Shown here: positions 26,968-35,680 of the stretch, piece after piece
Numbering within the stretch: the first letter of the stretch is position 1
Layout: every line of letters starts with the position of its first letter
Origin: Legionella sp.
GTDB taxonomy: Bacteria; Pseudomonadota; Gammaproteobacteria; Legionellales; Legionellaceae
Reading direction: 5' to 3'
Length of the DNA: 55,529 nt
NCBI GenBank assembly: GCA_013697625.1
Contig: JACCWN010000034.1
Coordinates: 1-55,529, forward strand
Program-made: the position numbers and the translations under genes
The notes under the pieces: model-generated
What the model saw: the letters and a program-made list of their open reading frames with translations, nothing else
Told to the model about the DNA's origin: nothing
The model's database searches: none

Positions 26968-27954
26968 TTATTTATGTAATTTTTCTGTGGATTCAGGCTC
27001 AGGACTTTTAGAGGAGAAATTGATTCTTTGATTACTAGTCCTGAAAAAAGGTCTTTCAACAGACTTTGTCATTGCATTTTGAGTTATCGGGCCACTACTA
27101 AGGTCTGTATTTGAATGATGGCGATGGCGTTCTGCATTGGTAAAACCTCCTGATGGTGCCAGTAAGTGCCACATACTAACCCTGGAAACACTAGCGCCCT
27201 TCTCCTCCGAGTTGCATTCATGGGTTATAGAATCTAACACCAGCCTTTTCAACCGCGCTCTTCTATCATCTGCCGTCCTTAGTTTAAAGGTATCACTTCT
27301 GCTAAAAAGAGGTTTGTGCTCTTCCCTTACTTTTAATCTTCGAATAATAGTTGACTCGAGGCTTGCTTCTACATTTTCTGATTTATATTGCTGATCTTTT
27401 AGATATGTAAAATAGGCACTGTTTTGATAATCATTGTAAAAATCCATTACCTCTGCGTACTTTTCTTCTGCCAGTGGCATCCTACGTACTCTATTGTTTC
27501 CTAGAAACTCGCGGGTTAAAGGACATTTACCTGAATAAATGGCAGTTTTTAATAACCATTCTTTTTCCACTATATAGGCTTTATATTGTACAGGGAAGAC
27601 GTAAACCTGCTTGGAAAAAGGACAATATAATTCATCTGGAATTTCAGGCGGTTTTAAACGAATTATATCAGTAGGACTTAGACCAAAAGCCTTTTGTCCT
27701 TCATTTGATCTTGCCTGTAATACCAAAACAATGGCTTTGTCTAATGCAACCTCCTTTTGGAGTGCATCTAATGCAATCTGTTTGCCATTCAATAGTAACT
27801 GAACAGCTTCCTTATATTCTTCCAAAGATATATTTCTTTCAATTAAGATGGGATTGCATTTATAAATTTGTTCGTAAAGAGGCTCGAGGGTATAAAAATT
27901 AGAAATAGAAAGTCTCAAGGTTTCATCAAGAGCATTGGTTATTAATAATGTCAT
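26968..27954 (-). CDS. U-box-like protein, candidate type IV effector
   Basis: About 328 aa from the ATG at 27954 (TTG at 27966 possible). Residues about 103-175 match the U-box E3 ubiquitin-ligase fold by pattern: PPEIPDELYCPFSKQ, PVQYKAYIVEKEWLLKTA, GKCPLTRE, then MPLAEEKYAEVMDFY. U-boxes are eukaryotic; in bacteria they occur chiefly in secreted effectors such as Legionella LubX and relatives. The N-terminal 100 residues are helical and unassigned; the C-terminal third is polar and disordered-looking, ending in a Glu-rich PEPESTEKLHK tail as in many Dot/Icm effectors. No signal peptide. It stands alone between convergent and divergent neighbours. The U-box call is by eye. Confidence 0.65.
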   Translation of the reverse strand: MTLLITNALDETLRLSISNFYTLEPLYEQIYKCNPILIERNISLEEYKEAVQLLLNGKQIALDALQKEVALDKAIVLVLQARSNEGQKAFGLSPTDIIRLKPPEIPDELYCPFSKQVYVFPVQYKAYIVEKEWLLKTAIYSGKCPLTREFLGNNRVRRMPLAEEKYAEVMDFYNDYQNSAYFTYLKDQQYKSENVEASLESTIIRRLKVREEHKPLFSRSDTFKLRTADDRRARLKRLVLDSITHECNSEEKGASVSRVSMWHLLAPSGGFTNAERHRHHSNTDLSSGPITQNAMTKSVERPFFRTSNQRINFSSKSPEPESTEKLHK

Positions 27955-28229
27955 AGCAATGTGCAAATAATTAAGGAATAAAATGTACTATAGAGAACTG
28001 AAAAAGTCAGTGTTATACAGACATGGATTATACAGACATAGCAGGGTAAACGCATCTAATTTTTTTAAAAACAAATTCCTCAAATTTACCTAATGCATTT
28101 TTATAAGTGTCTAAGGCATGATTCATTTAACAGAAAAAAATGGACTAGAAAAATGTATTTAGGTATCTTTGGTAGTAGCATTGGTAGCCGATGCTCATGA
28201 GATTTCAACCACTTATCTTAAGGACAAAT

Positions 28230-29087
28230 ATGGAAAAGCAAAAAGAGCTGTTTGTGTTTTTATGTAATTATATCGAGATTCAAATTAAAAAATACAATGC
28301 ACTTAGTTCGCTTGGAGCTGGTCCTGATGACCGTTTAAACACCAGGCTGGTTGTTAATGGCGTGAGTGAACTATTAAGTCTTGCAACAGAACTTTTCAAT
28401 GACATAAAAAGTAAAACAATAAATGAAGGCAAATTCGAAACAATTTTTGAACAAACCCGCTTCTATTTGGAGCAAGAACGCTTCAGGGCAGAGTCAGTGT
28501 GGTTGGTCGCTCCAAGTATTATTAACACGACCCTAAAAACACGGCTCAATTATCAACTTGAGGTCTTGAAAAAAATTGCTTTTTATAAAGGTTTAGATGT
28601 ATCTCAGCCAGCAAAGCCTAAAACCAAAATTCAGAAACAATGTGAATATGATAGTTATTTAATTTCTTTGAATATTTTAAAACTGGCGCTGCAATATTAC
28701 GATAACCCCGCAGGTGAGGTAACAGAAATTGATCCAGCACTCCATCAAACACTAAAAAGGCATGCTTCGGGACGTTATGTAATGTTAAATCCAGAAATTA
28801 CTTATATGTATAATCGTTGTATTATTTTTATGAGGAATTCAAATAAACAAGTTTCAACACCTACCTTCAGCCCAGAGCAAATACAAAAACAAGGCAAGCA
28901 TCACGAAAAAATGCTTAAAGACTTAATGCATGGATATAAGCGGATGGAGCCTTCCTATACTTCGATGGGACATACAAATGCCGTTAAAATCCAACAACCA
29001 TCAGGGTATCGCTCTCCCCAATTAACCCTATTTAGTGGGATTTATAAGGAAATAGCTGGTACACAACAACCACGGCCAAGGCTATAA
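28230..29087 (+). CDS. hypothetical cytosolic protein
   Basis: About 285 aa from the ATG at 28230, which has an AAGGA ribosome binding site; an upstream start at 28191 has none. I do not recognise a family. The protein is mostly helical (KQKELFVFLCNYIEIQIKKY, YLEQERFRAESVW, LNYQLEVLKKIAFYKG) and basic at the C-terminus, with a Gln/Pro/Arg-rich tail. No signal peptide or membrane segment. It lies divergently from the U-box-like gene, sharing the 27955-28229 region; two unrecognised soluble proteins side by side in an accessory stretch make an effector or island origin possible. Confidence 0.6.
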   Translation: MEKQKELFVFLCNYIEIQIKKYNALSSLGAGPDDRLNTRLVVNGVSELLSLATELFNDIKSKTINEGKFETIFEQTRFYLEQERFRAESVWLVAPSIINTTLKTRLNYQLEVLKKIAFYKGLDVSQPAKPKTKIQKQCEYDSYLISLNILKLALQYYDNPAGEVTEIDPALHQTLKRHASGRYVMLNPEITYMYNRCIIFMRNSNKQVSTPTFSPEQIQKQGKHHEKMLKDLMHGYKRMEPSYTSMGHTNAVKIQQPSGYRSPQLTLFSGIYKEIAGTQQPRPRL

Positions 29088-29203
29088 CTTTTGTTATTTT
29101 ATTAATATCTATTCTAGGTCACTTGAAAACCATAGAAGACTATGTAGGGATGGTCCCTCAGACACTTTAGATTCCTCCTTAATCATAATGATGGGACATT
29201 TAA

Positions 29204-29231
29204 AACCCACTGCTATTTTTAGCAGTGGGTT
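29204..29231. terminator. bidirectional terminator hairpin
   Basis: A perfect 12-bp stem AACCCACTGCTA/TAGCAGTGGGTT with a TTTT loop lies between convergent genes (a plus-strand hypothetical gene and a minus-strand porin). On the minus strand it is followed by TTTTAAA. Confidence 0.65.
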
Positions 29232-29292
29232 ATTATGTTAAAGGTTTTTCATATGTATTGGTTTTATTTAATCAAAGTTGCTGAAGCATTGT

Positions 29293-30471
29293 TTAAAACT
29301 CTACTTTGAGCCGAAGGTCTAAAACTTCAACATTTATATTAACTGCCCCTGTGGTAAAAGGCATACTAATACCATCAACTATCACTCTATTATTGATGCT
29401 TGGCCATGAGAAGACGTGTGCAGCTAACAACTCAAGTGTGGTATGTTTATTGAAATGATAATCTGCTGCCAAACCAACCAAATATTGGGTTGCCGAAGGA
29501 AAAACAATGGTTCTAAGATGATTTTTTTCAGGACCATCATCTATCATTCCTACGAAGGCAAGTCCTAATTTTTTATTCATTTGGGCACGCAGGGCAGCCT
29601 GCAAAGCATAGGACTTAGAAAAACTCAAATCAAAACGAAAGTTTTGATTTGGTGGAGGCACAGCTGTATTGTTCACTCTGACTTCTTGGTTTACATCCCA
29701 CTGACTGAGAAACCCTTGTAAACTTATAAGCCAATATTTATTAAATATATGCGTATAGCCTAAAATAGTGGTTGCGGGCATGAAGAAACTTAGATTTAAA
29801 TTCGGATTAATTAAATTACCCAATCTACTGATTCCCTGTGTATTTTGTCTAATCCTAGAATAATAGGTAAGGCTTAAAAAATTACTTTTATCAAAAAGAT
29901 AGGTCAAGCCTAAATTATAACCCACGCCAAAACTATGGGTAGGATTGGTCAGTATGCCATAGGTAGTGGGGCTGGTAGGATAAGCCCAGTTGATTTCATT
30001 ATTGAGGACATAATTAAAGTTTATACCTGCGCCTAATTGTAATTTTTTATTCATACTGTAGGATATTTTGGGGCTTATATCGACATCCCTCAGATAATTT
30101 TGGGTAACGGCATATCTCGTGAACGCGGTATTTCCCCAATTTAAGTTTGAATTAAAAGGTTGGGTTACATCTACTGCAAATACCAATTTTTTGTTAAGAC
30201 GCTTAGCTGCTCGACCATAAGGCATTGAAGTAAATGTTCGAGAATGATTAATTCCGGACCCATAGGTAAAGGTATTGAAATTCAAGGCATTCCCAGTGAA
30301 CCTCAAATCAGCATAGGACAGAGTATCACCAAGAATAAACTGATACTTTTTGACTTTGAATAGCTCGGAAGGATTGTTGTAGCTAATTCCAGCAAAATAC
30401 TGTATCACATTCGCATGAACACTCAGAGCTGAAGCACATAAGAGTGCCCCATAAAATAACCTCATCATCAT
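29293..30471 (-). CDS. FadL/OmpP1-type outer membrane protein
   Basis: 392 aa. Signal peptide of about 20 residues (ending in SVHA), then regularly alternating beta strands and a C-terminal Phe, as in outer-membrane barrels. The segment NPSELFKVKKYQFILGD, PYGRAAKRLNKKLVFAVDVTQPF, ISPKISYSMNKKLQLGAGINFNYV is typical of the FadL/TodX family, whose members take up hydrophobic compounds such as long-chain fatty acids. The exact start is ambiguous because three ATGs are in tandem; the third is best spaced from AAGG. It lies 32 bp downstream of the IcmL-like gene. Confidence 0.75.
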   Translation of the reverse strand: MMMRLFYGALLCASALSVHANVIQYFAGISYNNPSELFKVKKYQFILGDTLSYADLRFTGNALNFNTFTYGSGINHSRTFTSMPYGRAAKRLNKKLVFAVDVTQPFNSNLNWGNTAFTRYAVTQNYLRDVDISPKISYSMNKKLQLGAGINFNYVLNNEINWAYPTSPTTYGILTNPTHSFGVGYNLGLTYLFDKSNFLSLTYYSRIRQNTQGISRLGNLINPNLNLSFFMPATTILGYTHIFNKYWLISLQGFLSQWDVNQEVRVNNTAVPPPNQNFRFDLSFSKSYALQAALRAQMNKKLGLAFVGMIDDGPEKNHLRTIVFPSATQYLVGLAADYHFNKHTTLELLAAHVFSWPSINNRVIVDGISMPFTTGAVNINVEVLDLRLKVEF

Positions 30472-30503
30472 CCTTAACTTTATTGGTTAAACACCTCTTA
30501 GTA

Positions 30504-31394
30504 TCATTGAGGTGCAGTTGCTGGCTGTGATCCTGTGTTTGGATTTTGAGGTGTTGTTACTGTACCCGCTGGCGCTGACTGAGTGCTTGGCGCAGCTTGA
30601 TTAGGCGTGACAGTATTTGCTTTAGGGCTGGCAAGTACTTGATCTATTCCTAGCCGGCCGTTCGTAGCGTCAATGGTGACATCAACACTAAGCGGTTGTG
30701 AAATCTTGCTTTTATCGTTCTGATAAACAACCAACAAAGGAAGAGACGCTTTCCACTTATAATCAGAAAGCTTTCTAGCTTTTCTATCCCCTTGGGGTTC
30801 TAAGCTACTGCTCACAGACAATTTTAAACTTTTTATTGCTTCGATATTTCCGGAAAGATTCAATGCAGCTGTGAAGCTTTTCCATCCAGAGTCAGTGAAA
30901 CATGTTTTTAAGTTATTCATTTGGTCGTCTATTTTAGCTGGATCAAAGGAAAAAATTTGAATGGCAGCATTTCCCGCCCAAGTTAAGACTGAAATTTCAT
31001 CTATGGTGCTAGGTGATGCACAAGTGGCTTGAATGGAAGTATTCCCCGAGGAACTTGTAGGGGTTGTAGTAGCAGGTGTTTGCGTAGTACCAGGCGCTGT
31101 CATTGCACCACCAGGTGTTGATGTAGTACTAGGCGCTGTCATTGCACCACCGGGTGTTGACGTAGTACCAGGGGCTGTCATTGCACCACCAGGTGTTGAC
31201 GTAGTGCCAGGGGCTGTAGTAGTAGGCGTGGAAATAGGAGGTGTTGTAGCTGGAAGTTGGGCTGGGCTACTACCAGGTCCTGTGTTACCCTGAGTCTGAC
31301 TCGGGTCAGTAACCGCAGTTTGTCCAGCGTTTACTGGGGCATTCATAATCGTAATTAAAGCGGCACATGTAAACCACAAGCTTGTCTTCTTCAT
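30504..31394 (-). CDS. secreted DotI/IcmL-domain protein with Thr/Pro repeats
   Basis: 296 aa. Signal peptide (residues 1-23, APVNA), then a Thr/Pro/Gly/Ala-rich region (about 30-118) built partly from a 13-residue repeat, STPGGAMTAPGTT. Residues about 130-255 match the periplasmic domain of DotI/IcmL/TraM-type proteins of type IVB secretion systems: SVLTWAGNAAIQIFSFD, FTDSGWKSFTAALNLSGNIEAIK, then YKWKASLPLLVVYQN and a DVTID strand. Real DotI has an inner-membrane anchor; this one is a secreted variant, as also known in Legionella (IcmL-like proteins). Role unknown. The C-terminal tail is again Pro/Thr-rich. Confidence 0.7.
   Translation of the reverse strand: MKKTSLWFTCAALITIMNAPVNAGQTAVTDPSQTQGNTGPGSSPAQLPATTPPISTPTTTAPGTTSTPGGAMTAPGTTSTPGGAMTAPSTTSTPGGAMTAPGTTQTPATTTPTSSSGNTSIQATCASPSTIDEISVLTWAGNAAIQIFSFDPAKIDDQMNNLKTCFTDSGWKSFTAALNLSGNIEAIKSLKLSVSSSLEPQGDRKARKLSDYKWKASLPLLVVYQNDKSKISQPLSVDVTIDATNGRLGIDQVLASPKANTVTPNQAAPSTQSAPAGTVTTPQNPNTGSQPATAPQ
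31092..31223. repeat. 39-bp tandem repeat
   Basis: Three full units of 39 bp starting at 31092, 31131 and 31170, plus a partial fourth at 31209, inside the IcmL-like gene. Each encodes 13 residues, so copy changes keep the frame. Units differ at only a few positions, indicating recent expansion. Confidence 0.85.
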
Positions 31395-31585
31395 GAAAAA
31401 TACTCCTTATTTATATAGTAATTTAGAATTTTGCTTCAAATTGAGCTGTGAGTCTAGCAGTTTTTTTTAGAGTCAAAAGAAAGTATGGAAGTTTATGCTG
31501 GAAGGTTTTTTAAATAGACATACCTATGCCAAGTCCTACAAATGTCTGGTATTATAAGTGTTTATAGATAGTATCCGAGGAAATT

Positions 31586-32350
31586 GTGTTCATAATCACA
31601 GGTGGTGGGAGCGGCATTGGACGAGCGCTTGCCATTGCTTTAGCCCAAAGAAATAAATCGGTGTTAATAGTTGGTAGACGTGAACAAGCTTTGCAAGCTA
31701 CTGCAAGTAATGATCCCCTGATTCAAACTGTATGTGCTGATATATCCACCCCAGAGGGTTTGAAATACATCAAGAAATACCTTGAAAAAACTCCAAAAAT
31801 CACAGCTTTAATCAATAACGCTGGGACATTGGAGCCAATTACTCCTTTAAATCAAATACAACCACATGAATGGCATCAAGCTTTAAACACCAATTTAAAT
31901 GCTGCACTTTTTTTACCGCAACAAGTACACCAGAAATTAAAACAGGGCCGTGTACTAAACATTGGATCAGGTGCGGCCTATTTTCCAATAAAAGGTTGGG
32001 GTGCTTACTGCGTGTCAAAGGCAGCATTGGCAATGTTAACTCGCTGTTGGCAATTGGAGTCTGAGGACATTGCTTTTGCCAGTGTCATGCCTGGAATCAT
32101 TGATACCCAAATGCAGGTACTTGCAAGAAATGGTTCTGAGAACATGGATACAGAACAAATTAATTTCTATACCAATCTAAAAATCAACAACAGATTAATC
32201 TCTCCTGAAACAGTGGCAGCTTTTTTAACTTGGCTGCTATTAGACGTTGAGACAACTGATTATATTGCACAAGAGTGGGACATTTACGATAAGACACATC
32301 ATCAGGCTTGGCTAAAACCAAACCATCAAGTATTGCATTGGGATTTCTAA
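31586..32350 (+). CDS. SDR-family oxidoreductase
   Basis: 254 aa. The N-terminal NAD(P)-binding motif TGGGSGIGRA starts at residue 5, NNAG near residue 78, and catalytic YxxxK appears as YCVSK near residue 143 with an upstream Ser in NIGSGAA. It is a short-chain dehydrogenase/reductase of unknown substrate, probably NADP-preferring (VGRREQA follows strand 2). Start is GTG with a GAGGAAAT ribosome binding site. Its TAA stop overlaps the ATG of the OPT transporter (TAATG), so the two are coupled, though no functional link is evident. Confidence 0.88.
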   Translation: MFIITGGGSGIGRALAIALAQRNKSVLIVGRREQALQATASNDPLIQTVCADISTPEGLKYIKKYLEKTPKITALINNAGTLEPITPLNQIQPHEWHQALNTNLNAALFLPQQVHQKLKQGRVLNIGSGAAYFPIKGWGAYCVSKAALAMLTRCWQLESEDIAFASVMPGIIDTQMQVLARNGSENMDTEQINFYTNLKINNRLISPETVAAFLTWLLLDVETTDYIAQEWDIYDKTHHQAWLKPNHQVLHWDF

Positions 32351-34347
32351 TGAATGATACCCCCCTTATCCCCGCAGAAAAATCAGTAGCGGAATTGAGC
32401 TTTCGGGTGTTTTTATTGGCTATATTATTAACGATGCTATTGGCAATGTCTAATGCTTATCTTGCACTTAAACTAGGCATTCTAACCTCTGCCTCTATCC
32501 CTGCGGCTATTATTTCAATGGGTATATTACGATTTTTCAAAAAACCAACATTGCTTGAAAACAACGCAGTACAAACCGCTGCCTCTGCTGGTGAAGCCGT
32601 TGCTGGTGGAATCGTTTATACCATTCCTGCATTGATTATTATCGGGTTTTGGAATCATTTTGACTATTGGACTAATTTTTTAATTGCACTTTGCGGAGGC
32701 GTTTTAGGCGTGTTATTTTCTATACCTTTGCGCAAAATATTAGTACATGATGCTGCATTAAAATTTCCAGAAGGCCGGGCGATTGCCGAAGTATTGAAGA
32801 CCTCAACCGAAAAAACAGGCGTTGAAGACATATTCATCGGCGGCGCTATTGGTGCAGTTTTTGAATTATTTCAGATAGGTTTTAAAATAATCGCCAACAG
32901 CTGGGGTTATTGGTTTGTATTTAAACGCTCTTTATTTGGCATAGGTGCAGGCTTTTCTGCCACCATGATGGGTGCTGGCTATCTTGTAGGCCATGACATG
33001 GCTATTAGTATTTTCATTGGAGCAATCATATCATGGCTATTAGCGCTCCCCATCATCAGTCAATTTTATCCTGAGTTTTTAGTACAGTATCCTCCTGAAA
33101 AAGCTGCAACACTTTTATGGAATAGCGAACTACGTTATTTAGGCATAGGGGCTATGTTATTTGCCGGTGTTTGGACTTTCATAAAGTTAATAAAACCATT
33201 GGCGAAAAACATCAATATCTCATTGCGCATGTACAAGATTTCAAAATCTATAAAAACAATACCTCGTACTGATAGAGACATCCCCTTTCCTTTTATCTTA
33301 TTGGGTACTATTTTAATAACGGCTGTTTTATATATATTATTTCGATTTATTCTGCCAACAACGCAAGTTGGATTAGACAGCCATTCGTCTCAAATACTGA
33401 TTGTTTTTTGCTTGATGTATGTGTTAGTAATCGGTTTTATATTTTCTGTTATCACAGCGTTTTTTTCTGGAATGGTGGGTGTTACAGCAAGTCCTGGTAG
33501 CTCTGTTGTTATATCAGGTATGTTATTCGCAGCTTGGTTGCTATTGAGCTTTGTTGACCGTATGTTGCCTTTGCCTTTAAGTATCGCACAACTCCAGGCT
33601 GCTGAAGCCATCACAATCATCATAGGATCAGTGGTAACAGGCATTGCTGCCATAGCAAACGATAATACACAGGATTTGAAAGTAGGTCAGCTTGTTGGAG
33701 CCACCCCCTGGAAGCAACAAGTGATGTTATTGTTAGGGGTCCTAATCTCATCTTTGGTTATACCACCTGTAATGCAATTGCTATTTGATGTCTATGGGAT
33801 TGCTGGTGTTATGCCTCATGCTGGTATGGATATAAGTCAATCATTACCTGCACCCACTGCAGCTTTGATGGCAGCAATCACCGAAGCTGTATTTAGAAAC
33901 TCTTTACCCTGGGTTATGATGCTGGTAGGGTTTGCAATCATTTCCATAGCGCTCATTTTAAATCGTATATTAAAGATCCATCGTTATTTTAATTTGTCCA
34001 TACTAGGCATTGCCATCGGCATGTACTTATCACTTGCTACCTCCTTTCCTTTGTTCATTGGTGGAATGATTGCATTATTTGTACAAATACGATTAAAAAA
34101 AATAAGTAAAAGTCCTGAGGATACCATCAATAGAAAACAAAAAGGTACTCTGACAGCTTGTGGCCTGGTTGCAGGTTCTGCAATCATGGATGTGATATTA
34201 GCCATACCCTTTTCAATTTTTCATACTCCAGATGCCTTACAGTTGGTTTCAGAAGGTTGGAAAACAACAAGTATTTTTTTAGCTATCATTTCAATGGTAT
34301 GTTTAGCTTGGTGGATCAACCATCGGGTGTGCAAAAAGTCTCTATAA
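32350..34347 (+). CDS. OPT-family oligopeptide/metal-chelate transporter
   Basis: About 665 aa from the ATG at 32350; an in-frame ATG at 32308 lies inside the SDR gene and is unlikely. About 14-16 hydrophobic segments. Motifs of the OPT family: SNAYLALKLGILTSASIPAAIISMG near the start, NNAVQTAASAGEAVAGGIVYTIPAL, PEGRAIAEVLK, ANDNTQDLKVGQLVGATPWKQQ. Members move oligopeptides or siderophore-like conjugates with protons. For an intracellular, amino-acid-dependent lifestyle peptide import fits, but the substrate is not readable. The stop codon is the start of dispersed-repeat copy 2. Confidence 0.92.
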   Translation: MNDTPLIPAEKSVAELSFRVFLLAILLTMLLAMSNAYLALKLGILTSASIPAAIISMGILRFFKKPTLLENNAVQTAASAGEAVAGGIVYTIPALIIIGFWNHFDYWTNFLIALCGGVLGVLFSIPLRKILVHDAALKFPEGRAIAEVLKTSTEKTGVEDIFIGGAIGAVFELFQIGFKIIANSWGYWFVFKRSLFGIGAGFSATMMGAGYLVGHDMAISIFIGAIISWLLALPIISQFYPEFLVQYPPEKAATLLWNSELRYLGIGAMLFAGVWTFIKLIKPLAKNINISLRMYKISKSIKTIPRTDRDIPFPFILLGTILITAVLYILFRFILPTTQVGLDSHSSQILIVFCLMYVLVIGFIFSVITAFFSGMVGVTASPGSSVVISGMLFAAWLLLSFVDRMLPLPLSIAQLQAAEAITIIIGSVVTGIAAIANDNTQDLKVGQLVGATPWKQQVMLLLGVLISSLVIPPVMQLLFDVYGIAGVMPHAGMDISQSLPAPTAALMAAITEAVFRNSLPWVMMLVGFAIISIALILNRILKIHRYFNLSILGIAIGMYLSLATSFPLFIGGMIALFVQIRLKKISKSPEDTINRKQKGTLTACGLVAGSAIMDVILAIPFSIFHTPDALQLVSEGWKTTSIFLAIISMVCLAWWINHRVCKKSL

Positions 34348-34468
34348 TTAGTCGCTGGCGCGTAATTGATTTTTACCCAGTCCCGAAGTCCTGCGGCCAT
34401 ATCATTAATGACATGGCCGCGGGACGTCGAACTAAGAGATAAAATGAGTTTCGCGCCAGCGGCTATTA
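34345..34468 (-). repeat. dispersed palindromic element, copy 2
   Basis: Ends are inverted repeats: GCTGGCGCG near 34354-34362 and CGCGCCAGC near 34452-34460. The centre holds a palindrome GGCCATATCATTAATGACATGGCC (about 34394-34417). It fills exactly the gap between two convergent genes and supplies stop codons at both edges. The reverse complement matches copy 1 nearly throughout. Confidence 0.8.
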
Positions 34469-34828
34469 TTGGCAGCTTTTAGGTTGCCCTTCTTGATTAC
34501 AAATGGCTATATGATTTTTTGAACAAAAATCAGCGCCTACCAAAGGGCATGGGGGATTGGGACCACTTTGAAAAATTGTAGCCAAACAAGCGCCCTGTGT
34601 TTTAAAAGTGAATAAAGAGTAGCAATCAGGTCTTTGCGCTATTGGTAGGCAGGCTAATGCATCGAAGTCCAAGCAAAACCTGAGATCCAATTGGGAATCA
34701 CTCTGCGGTATACAAGCACAATATCGAGTATCATGACACCCGTCTTCGTCAGACCCACAAAGATAGAAATTAGTGTTGGCGTTCAATGTACTAGAGACAA
34801 AGGAAACGATGGTGAATAGATACAGCAA
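34466..34828 (-). CDS. Cys-rich secreted protein, unrecognised
   Basis: 120 aa, with a hydrophobic signal-like N-terminus (LLYLFTIVSFVSSTLNA) and a mature part with 12 cysteines, an even number suited to disulfides in the periplasm or outside the cell. I know no family. The listed start is a TTG immediately preceded by AGGA, which is too close. Five codons upstream, at 34841-34843, is ATC preceded by AAGGA at good spacing; starting there adds KKQG before the hydrophobic segment and gives a textbook signal peptide. A non-canonical ATC start is therefore possible. It faces the OPT transporter gene. Confidence 0.6.
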   Translation of the reverse strand: MLYLFTIVSFVSSTLNANTNFYLCGSDEDGCHDTRYCACIPQSDSQLDLRFCLDFDALACLPIAQRPDCYSLFTFKTQGACLATIFQSGPNPPCPLVGADFCSKNHIAICNQEGQPKSCQ

Positions 34829-34871
34829 TCCTTGTTTTTTGATAGGAAGTCCTTATTTACATAATTTCTGA

Positions 34872-35555
34872 TTATATTCCAAAAGAAGATTTTATTGAGG
34901 TTTCAATTTGATTCCGCTCTTGTCCTAGCTTGCTATCAGCCTTTTGAATCTTTTTAAAAAAAAGTTCTGAATGTCTTACTGCGGCCAAAGACCCTACTGC
35001 AGCACCGGCAAAAAAACCAAGCACAATGCCTATGGGCCCAGCAACCAAACCTAAGACCGCACCCACTATAGCACCAACCAAAAAACCAATTATTTTATTG
35101 GTTTCACAGTACTTTTGGTTGATTTGCTCATTCAAAGCAATCATATGATCAATCGTAGCAGAGTAGTTATCCACCACATTTAAAATATTGAGCTTCATTA
35201 TAGATGGAGAGTCATGCGTGCTCAATTCTGTAGACAAATCTTCAAGCATTGAAGAAGTTGATGAGGCAATGGAATAAATCATCCAGGAGGGATAGCTATC
35301 TTCAACCTGTAATGTGCTCAAGGTTGAAATTAGAGGTTGTATTTTTTCCGACATAAGCAAACCTAGGCTTACATTATTTGCCTTAAGAACTTTCAGATTA
35401 TCAGAAATATTTATTATTTCTCCTGGAGCCAAATCTCCATAAGATTTAATATCCTTTTTTTTGATATTTAGAATTTCTTTAGAAAACACCAAACGGGCTT
35501 CTTCTGTCAAAAGGCCGGTATGATTGCGATGAGTTCTGTCGTTTAGACTTAACAT
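34872..35555 (-). CDS. hypothetical protein with glycine-zipper membrane hairpin
   Basis: 227 aa. The first 150 residues are helical and soluble without recognisable motif. Residues about 152-193 form two adjacent hydrophobic, Gly/Ala-rich segments (IIGFLVGAIVGAVLGLVAGPIGIVL..FFAGAAVGSLAAV), a glycine-zipper-like hairpin that inserts in membranes. A short charged tail follows. No signal peptide. Paired hydrophobic segments near the C-terminus in an orphan protein are common in type IV effectors that enter host membranes, but also in small inner-membrane proteins; I cannot decide. Confidence 0.6.
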   Translation of the reverse strand: MLSLNDRTHRNHTGLLTEEARLVFSKEILNIKKKDIKSYGDLAPGEIINISDNLKVLKANNVSLGLLMSEKIQPLISTLSTLQVEDSYPSWMIYSIASSTSSMLEDLSTELSTHDSPSIMKLNILNVVDNYSATIDHMIALNEQINQKYCETNKIIGFLVGAIVGAVLGLVAGPIGIVLGFFAGAAVGSLAAVRHSELFFKKIQKADSKLGQERNQIETSIKSSFGI

Positions 35556-35680
35556 GGTACATCCTCTAATTTTTCTAAATTTTCCACAAAAATTACTTAG
35601 TTGGTTTTGACTGGTTTGGAATTAAAGCTGTGACTAAATTATGACCATCATTCCCACACCTTCAATACCAACCGAGGCTT

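Noticed and set aside
31092..31223. CRISPR-like array
   Set aside because: Units are contiguous with no spacers and encode an in-frame protein repeat, so it is a coding tandem repeat.
31033..31293. 86-aa open frame on the plus strand
   Set aside because: It is the antisense reading of the 39-bp repeats in the IcmL-like gene; its Val/Gly/Pro pattern simply mirrors the repeat.
32308..32349. Longer OPT transporter start
   Set aside because: The extra 14 codons lie within the SDR gene; the TAATG overlap start at 32350 is the natural one.
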